Of a stretch of DNA of 9,880 nucleotides, positions 5,644-9,880 are shown one piece after another. Origin of the DNA: Burkholderiales bacterium (GTDB taxonomy: Bacteria > Pseudomonadota > Gammaproteobacteria > Burkholderiales > Burkholderiaceae_E); the NCBI GenBank assembly GCA_027489195.1, contig JAIYAG010000514.1, positions 1 to 9,880 of the forward strand. The letters run 5' to 3'. The translations under genes were made by a program, and so were the position numbers. The notes under the pieces were generated by a model. That model had not been told where the DNA came from. It made no database searches and saw only the letters and a list, made by a program, of their open reading frames with translations. How positions within the stretch are numbered: position 1 is the stretch's first letter; the number at the start of each line of letters is the position of its first letter.

Positions 5644-6492
5644 GTGGGCAAGGTCCTGAGTCCGGCGCAGGTCGACGCGTACCGCCGCGACGGCATCCAC
5701 TTCCCGGTCGATGCGGTCGGCCCCGCTGCGGCGGCGGCGATGCTCGAGCGATTCGAGGCCACCGAGCGCTCGCACGGCGGGCGCATTCCGCCGCGGATCA
5801 ACCAGAAGCCGCACCTGCTGTATCCGTGGATCGCCGAGCTCGTGCGCCACCCCCGGATCCTCGACGCGGTCGAGGACGTGATCGGCCCGGACGTGCTGTG
5901 CTGGAGCGCGCAGTTCTTCTCGAAGAACGCGCACGACCCGTCCTTCGTGTCGTGGCACCAGGACGGCACCTACTGGGGGCTGTCCTCGCCCGACGTCATC
6001 ACCGCCTGGGTCGCGCTCACGCCCTCGGTGCCCGAGAACGGCTGCATGCAGGTCGTCCCCGGCACGCACACCCGGCAGGTGGCGCACGTCGACACCTTCG
6101 CCGAGACCAACCTGCTGTCGCGCGGCCAGGAGATCCAGGTCGAGGTCGATCCGAAGACCGTCGTGCCGGTGATCCTGCAGGCCGGACAGATGTCGCTGCA
6201 CCACGTGCTCATCGTGCACGGCTCCGAGCCGAACACCGCCGACTACCGACGCATCGGCTTCGCCATCCGCTACATCCCGACCCACGTGCGTCAGCTCCAC
6301 GGCCCGCGCGAGAGCGCGACGCTGGTGCGCGGCACCGACCGCCACGGCCACTTCGACCTCGAGCCGCCGCCCGAGTCCGAGATGCATCCCGACGCGGTCG
6401 CGCGCCACGCGGCGATCGTGGACCGCCAGCTGGCGATCCTGTACGCGGGCGCCGCCAAGCCCGGCAAGCTGGGAGCGGGTGCCGCGCGCTGA
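5644..6492 (+). CDS. Phytanoyl-CoA dioxygenase (PhyH) family Fe(II)/2-oxoglutarate oxygenase
   Basis: A 282-residue cytoplasmic non-haem iron oxygenase. Enzymes of this family use O2 and 2-oxoglutarate to hydroxylate an unactivated carbon, releasing succinate and CO2. The iron triad is visible: His105 and Asp107 in SWHQDGTYWGL, and the distal His192 in VLIVHGSEPN. Arg202 in DYRRIGF is at the place expected for 2-oxoglutarate binding (ten residues after the distal His, as in human PHYH). VPENGCMQVVPGTH (129-142) is a family hallmark. The intact Asp argues against a SyrB2-like halogenase, which has Ala or Gly there. The start is GTG at 5644, supported by GGAGGAG at 5629-5635. It leads the gene set divergent from IclR, so it probably performs the first chemical step on the TRAP-imported compound. 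The substrate is not recognisable. Confidence 0.9.
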   Translation: MGKVLSPAQVDAYRRDGIHFPVDAVGPAAAAAMLERFEATERSHGGRIPPRINQKPHLLYPWIAELVRHPRILDAVEDVIGPDVLCWSAQFFSKNAHDPSFVSWHQDGTYWGLSSPDVITAWVALTPSVPENGCMQVVPGTHTRQVAHVDTFAETNLLSRGQEIQVEVDPKTVVPVILQAGQMSLHHVLIVHGSEPNTADYRRIGFAIRYIPTHVRQLHGPRESATLVRGTDRHGHFDLEPPPESEMHPDAVARHAAIVDRQLAILYAGAAKPGKLGAGAAR

Positions 6493-6533
6493 CCCCGCGC
6501 AGCCCGCCCGACCGATCGAGAGCACCAGCCCAT

Positions 6534-6552
6534 CGGGGCGCAGGACGCCCCG
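6534..6552 (+). promoter_or_regulatory. Intercistronic hairpin before dctP
   Basis: CGGGGCG (6534-6540) and CGCCCCG (6546-6552) form a perfect 7-bp stem with loop CAGGA in the 78-bp oxygenase-dctP gap. No T-run follows, so it is not an intrinsic terminator. The dctP ribosome binding site GAGGAGGAG (6557-6565) starts 4 nt after it. A role as an mRNA processing or stabilising stem that raises binding-protein output is plausible but inferred. Confidence 0.45.
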
Positions 6553-6570
6553 CAACGAGGAGGAGACACC

Positions 6571-7569
6571 ATGAGCATCCCGTTCACCGCACGACGCCGC
6601 GCCGTCGCCCTGGCCGCCGGCATCGCGGCCGCCGTCACGCTGCCGGCCGCCGCCCAGGCCCAGGAGATCCGCATCCGCTTCGCGCACTCGCTGTCGACCA
6701 GCGAGCCGGCGCACCAGGCGGCGGAGTTCTTCGCGAAGAACGTCGCGGCCCGAACCAACGGCCGCGTGGTGATCCAGGTGTTCCCGGGCGAGCAGCTCGG
6801 CTCCGGCAAGGAGGTCAACGAGATGATCCGCCAGGGCGCCAACGTGATGAACATCACGGACCCGGGCTACCTGTCGGACTTCGTGCCGGACATCGGCGTA
6901 CTCAACGGGCCCTACCTGATCAAGGATCCGAAGGACTACGACAAGCTGCTCGCGTCCGACTGGTACAAGGGCGTCGAGAAGCGCCTGGAATCGTCGGGCT
7001 TCAAGCTCATCATGGCCAACGGCTTCTTCGGCCAGCGCCACCTGATCGCCGACAAGCCGGTGCGCACGCCCGCCGACATGGCCGGCATGACCGTGCGGGT
7101 GCCGCCGAACACGATGTGGATCGAGACCTTCAAGGCGATGGGCGCGCGCCCGACGACCGTCCAGTGGTCCGAGGTCTACAACGCGCTGCAGCAGAACGTC
7201 GTGCAGGCCGCCGAGGCCCCGCTGGGTTCGCTCTGGGGCTCGAAGCTGCACGAGACGCGCAAGGTGATCTCCACCACCGGGCACTTCACCGCCTTCGTGA
7301 TGTGGCCGATGAACGCGAAGTACTTCGCGTCGCTGCCGGCCGACGTGCAGCGGGTGCTGATCGAGGAAGGCAAGAAGGCGGGCGACGAGATGACCCGCAT
7401 GACCCTCGCGCTGAACGACGACTACGTGTCGAAGTTCAAGGCGGCGGGCGTGACCTTCGTCGATGTCGACGGCGGCGCGTTCCAGAAGGCGACGGCGCCG
7501 GTCTACAAGGCGTTCCCGAAATGGACGCCGGGCCTGCACGACACGGTGATGGACGCGCTGAAGAAGTGA
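6571..7569 (+). CDS. dctP: TRAP transporter periplasmic solute-binding protein (DctP family)
   Basis: A 332-residue secreted binding protein that captures the substrate in the periplasm and delivers it to DctQM. The signal peptide has Arg8-Arg10, a long Ala-rich core and likely cleavage at AQA/QE (30/31). The mature part begins IRIRFAHSLSTSEPAHQAAEFF, the usual start of the family. FPGEQLGSGKEVNEMIRQGA (71-90), GQRHLIA (154-160) and GMTVRVPPN (172-180) are typical; Arg176 in the last is the likely conserved Arg that pairs with a substrate carboxylate. NALQQNVVQAAEAPLGS (204-220) follows the family pattern. A carboxylate-bearing substrate is therefore likely, but its identity is open. The ribosome binding site is very strong (GAGGAGGAG). 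The dctQ gene follows after 28 bp. Confidence 0.94.
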   Translation: MSIPFTARRRAVALAAGIAAAVTLPAAAQAQEIRIRFAHSLSTSEPAHQAAEFFAKNVAARTNGRVVIQVFPGEQLGSGKEVNEMIRQGANVMNITDPGYLSDFVPDIGVLNGPYLIKDPKDYDKLLASDWYKGVEKRLESSGFKLIMANGFFGQRHLIADKPVRTPADMAGMTVRVPPNTMWIETFKAMGARPTTVQWSEVYNALQQNVVQAAEAPLGSLWGSKLHETRKVISTTGHFTAFVMWPMNAKYFASLPADVQRVLIEEGKKAGDEMTRMTLALNDDYVSKFKAAGVTFVDVDGGAFQKATAPVYKAFPKWTPGLHDTVMDALKK

Positions 7570-7597
7570 TCTGACCGCCGCCCCCGTCCCCGTCCCC

Positions 7598-8119
7598 ATG
7601 TCCTCGCCCGCGCCCGAGGCGCGCCCGCTGCGCGGCCTCGCCTGGTTCGTCGACCAGTTCGAGGAGACCGTCGCCTGCATCGCCGTCGCCGTCGTGGTGC
7701 TGTCGGTGACCTGGGGCGTGGTCACCCGCTACATCACCGCGCAGCCCGCCGCCTGGGCGAGCGAGGTGGCGACCATGGGCTTCGCCTGGGTCGTCTTCTT
7801 CGGGGCGGCGGCCTGCGTGAAGTACAAGCTCCATCCGGCGATCGACGTGCTCGTCGAGAAGCTGCCGGACGGTCTGCAGACCGCGATCCGGGTCATGAAC
7901 CACGCGCTGCTGCTGGCGTTCTTCGCGTTCATGACCTGGTTCGGCACGCGCTTCGCGATCGATGCCTGGGACAGCCCGAGCCCGGTGCTGCGCGTGCCCC
8001 AGACCTGGCTCTACGGGCCGGTGGCGTTCTGCTCGCTGCTGATGGCGGTGCGCTACCTGCAGGTGCTCGCCGGGCGGGGCTGGGCGATCGACGCGACGCG
8101 AGAGACGAATGCTGGCTGA
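7598..8119 (+). CDS. dctQ: TRAP transporter small membrane subunit (DctQ family)
   Basis: A 173-residue inner-membrane protein with four predicted helices (about 23-45, 55-76, 96-118 and 135-158). Family features include GVVTRYITAQPAAWASEV (40-57) with the Trp and Glu usual between helices 1 and 2, and KYKLHPAIDVLVEKLP (75-90) after helix 2. It pairs with DctM to form the membrane part of a sodium-driven TRAP transporter. The start at 7598 is the only ATG that keeps the N-terminus intact, but the preceding 17 nt are CCCCCGTCCCCGTCCCC with no Shine-Dalgarno, so initiation should be weak or coupled to dctP. Its end overlaps dctM by 11 bp, the usual tight coupling of these two subunits. Confidence 0.92.
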   Translation: MSSPAPEARPLRGLAWFVDQFEETVACIAVAVVVLSVTWGVVTRYITAQPAAWASEVATMGFAWVVFFGAAACVKYKLHPAIDVLVEKLPDGLQTAIRVMNHALLLAFFAFMTWFGTRFAIDAWDSPSPVLRVPQTWLYGPVAFCSLLMAVRYLQVLAGRGWAIDATRETNAG

Positions 8120-9401
8120 CTGGGTCCCCGGCATCCTGATGCTGGTGCTGTTCGCGCTGGGCACGCCGATCGCGTTCGCGATCGCGATCTCGGCCCTGTC
8201 CTTCTTCCTGATCGACGGACAGGTGCCGCTCAACATCTTCGTGCAGAAGATGGTGTCGGCCACCGACTCGTACCCGCTGCTGGCGATCCCGTTCTTCGTG
8301 CTGGCGGGCGCGATCATGAACCGCGCGGGCATCACCCGGAAGCTGCTGGCGCTGGCCGATGCGCTGGTCGGCCACATGACCGGCGCGCTCGCGCAGATGT
8401 GCACGGTGCTCGCCACGCTGCTGGGCGGGCTGACCGCGTCGTCGAGCGCCGACGCGGCGATGCTGGCGAAGATCCTCGGCCCGGAGATGACCCGCCACGG
8501 CTACAGCCCGGCGTTCGCCGCGGTCATCACCTCGTGCTCGGCGATCATCACCGCGCTGATCCCGCCGTCGATCGGGCTCATCATCTACGCCTACATCGCC
8601 GACGCCTCGGTGGGGCGTCTCTTCATCGGCGGGGTGATCCCGGGGCTGCTGCTGGCCGGTTCGCTGATGGTCGTGACCGCGGTGATCTCGAAGAAGCGCG
8701 GCTACCTGCCGCTGCGCGAGAAGCGCGCGAGCGCGCGCGAGGTGGGTGTCGCGTTCCGCGAGGCCATCTGGGCGCTGACGATTCCCGTCTTCATCATCGT
8801 CGGCATCCGCTACGGCATCTTCACGCCGACCGAGGCGGGCGCGATCACGGTGATCTACGTGATCGGCGTGGGCCTCTTCGCCTACCGGTCGCTGAACCTG
8901 CGCGACGTGCCGGAGCTCCTCAAGGAGACCGCGCTCGACACCGCCTCGGTGATGCTGATGATCTGCGCGGCTTCGGCCTTCGGGTTCTACCTCGCCTGGG
9001 AGCGCATCCCGCCGCAGATGGCCGCCTGGCTGGTCGGACTCACGAAGGACCCGACCACGCTGCTGCTGCTGATCAACCTGCTGCTGATCGTGCTGGGCAC
9101 GGCGGTCGAGGGCACCTCGGCGCTGATCATCATGACGCCGATCTTCGTGCCGATCCTGACCAAGCTCGGCATCGACCCGGTGCACTTCGGCGTGGTGCTG
9201 GTGACCAACCTGACGATCGCGGGGGTCACGCCGCCGGTCGGGCAGATGATGTTCATCAGTTCGCAGGTGCTGAAGGTGCCGATGGACGACTACACCGTGG
9301 AGGTGCTGCCCTTCCTCGGCGTGATGCTGCTGCTGCTGGTGGCGCTGACGGTGTTCCCGCAGATCACGCTGTGGCTGCCGAACCTCGTCTACCGGCCGTG
9401 A
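8109..9401 (+). CDS. dctM: TRAP transporter large membrane subunit (DctM family)
   Basis: A 430-residue, highly hydrophobic inner-membrane permease with about a dozen helices and re-entrant segments, the usual DctM length. It is the ion-coupled transport subunit of the TRAP system. Diagnostic stretches are GTPIAFAIAISALSF (18-32), YPLLAIPFFVLAGAIMNRAGI (55-75), GGLTASSSADAAMLAKIL (106-123), ITALIPPSIGLIIYAY (147-162), TAVEGTSALIIMTPIFVPI (331-349), and GIDPVHFGVVLVTNLTIAGVTPPVG (354-378). The ATG at 8109 overlaps the dctQ end by 11 bp, with GAGAG about 5 nt upstream. The dehydrogenase gene follows after 25 bp, suggesting it belongs to the same operon. Nothing appears truncated or missing. Confidence 0.96.
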   Translation: MLADWVPGILMLVLFALGTPIAFAIAISALSFFLIDGQVPLNIFVQKMVSATDSYPLLAIPFFVLAGAIMNRAGITRKLLALADALVGHMTGALAQMCTVLATLLGGLTASSSADAAMLAKILGPEMTRHGYSPAFAAVITSCSAIITALIPPSIGLIIYAYIADASVGRLFIGGVIPGLLLAGSLMVVTAVISKKRGYLPLREKRASAREVGVAFREAIWALTIPVFIIVGIRYGIFTPTEAGAITVIYVIGVGLFAYRSLNLRDVPELLKETALDTASVMLMICAASAFGFYLAWERIPPQMAAWLVGLTKDPTTLLLLINLLLIVLGTAVEGTSALIIMTPIFVPILTKLGIDPVHFGVVLVTNLTIAGVTPPVGQMMFISSQVLKVPMDDYTVEVLPFLGVMLLLLVALTVFPQITLWLPNLVYRP

Positions 9402-9416
9402 GCGCGGCAGCGCGGC

Positions 9417-9422
9417 GGAGGG
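9417..9422 (+). promoter_or_regulatory. Ribosome binding site deciding the dehydrogenase start
   Basis: GGAGGG lies 4 nt before the ATG at 9427. This fixes the start of the alcohol dehydrogenase and supports its translation from the TRAP operon message. Confidence 0.7.
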
Positions 9423-9426
9423 TCGC

Positions 9427-9880
9427 ATGAGATACAAGGCGGCGGTGCTGCACGAGACCGGTGGACGCTTCTCGATCGAGGACGTCGAACTGCAGCCGCT
9501 CGAGCCGGGTGACGTGCTGATCCGGCTGCATGCCAGCGGCCTGTGCCACACCGACCTCGAGGTGATCGAGGGCGCCCTGCCCTATCCGCTGCCGATCGTG
9601 CTGGGGCACGAGGGCGCAGGGGTGGTCGAGCGGGTGGGGGCGGCGGTCACGCAGGTCGCCGTCGGTGACCACGTTGTCTGCTCGTGGAACCCGCACTGCG
9701 GGCACTGCTTCTACTGCGAGCGCGACCAGCCGATCCTCTGCGAGCCGTTCTCCCGGCACCAGCCGGCCGGGCGCCTGCTCGACGGCGGCTCGCGCTACCG
9801 GCTCGCGGGCGGCCGGCCGCTGAGTCCCTTCTCAGCGGCCCCGCCGGACGGCGCGTACACCATCGTGCCCGAGTCCGGGG
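9427..9880 (+). CDS. Zinc-dependent alcohol dehydrogenase, N-terminal part (runs off right edge)
   Basis: The first 151 residues of a medium-chain NAD(P)-dependent alcohol dehydrogenase (usual length about 350-380). The GroES-like catalytic domain is clear: catalytic zinc ligands Cys40 (GLCHTD) and His61-Glu62 (LGHEGAGVVERVG), then GDHVV (80-84) and the structural zinc lobe Cys91, Cys94, Cys97, Cys105 in CGHCFYCERDQPILC. Both zinc sites point to a class III/benzyl-alcohol-like subgroup oxidising a primary or secondary alcohol. The nucleotide-binding domain is outside the window. Residues about 129-144 (RPLSPFSAAPPDGAYT) diverge from the common HFM..STFAEYT pattern, and the DNA there forms a perfect 10-bp inverted repeat. 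It is 25 bp after dctM with a good ribosome binding site, so it probably oxidises the alcohol made by the oxygenase. That link is inferred. Confidence 0.92.
   Translation, partial: MRYKAAVLHETGGRFSIEDVELQPLEPGDVLIRLHASGLCHTDLEVIEGALPYPLPIVLGHEGAGVVERVGAAVTQVAVGDHVVCSWNPHCGHCFYCERDQPILCEPFSRHQPAGRLLDGGSRYRLAGGRPLSPFSAAPPDGAYTIVPESG
9815..9840 (+). repeat. Perfect 10-bp inverted repeat inside the alcohol dehydrogenase gene
   Basis: GGCCGCTGAG (9815-9824) and CTCAGCGGCC (9831-9840) are exact reverse complements around loop TCCCTT. It is the longest perfect stem I noticed in the window. It lies wholly inside coding sequence, with no T-run after it. Confidence 0.7.

Noticed and set aside
5644..6492. 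Possible Fe(II)/2-oxoglutarate halogenase
   Set aside because: The HxD motif is intact (His105, Asp107); halogenases of the SyrB2 type replace the Asp with Ala or Gly.
5577..7574. A 665-codon plus-strand frame starting MKRRRPPGPRRRRP, overlapping the oxygenase and dctP
   Set aside because: Arg/Gly/Ala-rich frame-shifted reading of two real genes, with no Shine-Dalgarno and no domain.
7581..7597. G-quadruplex on the minus strand opposite the C-rich tract before dctQ
   Set aside because: Only three runs of four or more G are present, so a standard four-run quadruplex with three or more tetrads is not supported.
5431..7725. A 764-codon open frame on the minus strand across the oxygenase and dctP genes
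   Set aside because: It is antisense to clearly coding genes, has Arg/His/Gly-rich composition typical of GC-rich shadow frames, and shows no family motif.
7929..9551. A 540-codon minus-strand frame across dctQ, dctM and the dehydrogenase start
   Set aside because: Low-complexity His/Gln/Arg/Asp composition produced by reading membrane-protein codons backwards; the plus-strand genes are unmistakable.

Overview
The window is very GC-rich (G or C at most third codon positions), tightly packed, and fits a betaproteobacterium of the Burkholderiales type. The evidence is a cytochrome oxidase subunit II fused to cytochrome c, a DUF2244 gene just upstream of it, and a bioC / comF / trmL neighbourhood. 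The order or genus cannot be fixed from this sequence alone. No rRNA, tRNA, CRISPR array, insertion sequence or phage gene was seen.

Left block (1-2392, minus strand): an aa3-type cytochrome c oxidase operon read right to left. A promoter with a perfect TATAAT box (2363-2392) leads into a two-helix DUF2244 protein, then coxB (CuA domain plus C-terminal cytochrome c domain), then the first 201 codons of ctaD, which leaves the window on the left. A 19-codon reading frame sits between coxB and ctaD and overlaps each by exactly one ATGA.

Middle block (2493-4717): a BioC-type methyltransferase (minus) is divergent from comF and trmL (plus) across 40 bp. These are housekeeping genes: early biotin synthesis, a ComF-family phosphoribosyltransferase-like protein, and wobble-base 2'-O-methylation of tRNA-Leu.

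Right block (4739-9880): an apparent catabolic/uptake module. A divergent IclR-family regulator (minus) faces a plus-strand gene set made of a phytanoyl-CoA-dioxygenase-family Fe(II)/2-oxoglutarate oxygenase, the three parts of a TRAP transporter (periplasmic binding protein DctP, small membrane subunit DctQ, large membrane subunit DctM), and a zinc-dependent alcohol dehydrogenase cut by the right edge. The likely logic is capture of an organic-acid-like substrate by DctP, import by DctQM, hydroxylation by the oxygenase and oxidation of the resulting alcohol by the dehydrogenase, with IclR sensing a pathway compound. The substrate cannot be named.

The most interesting non-coding part is the 101-bp IclR/oxygenase intergenic region. 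It has an AT-rich segment with a perfect TTTTCA-N4-TGAAAA inverted repeat (a probable IclR operator), followed by two tandem hairpins with identical stems ending against the oxygenase ribosome binding site.
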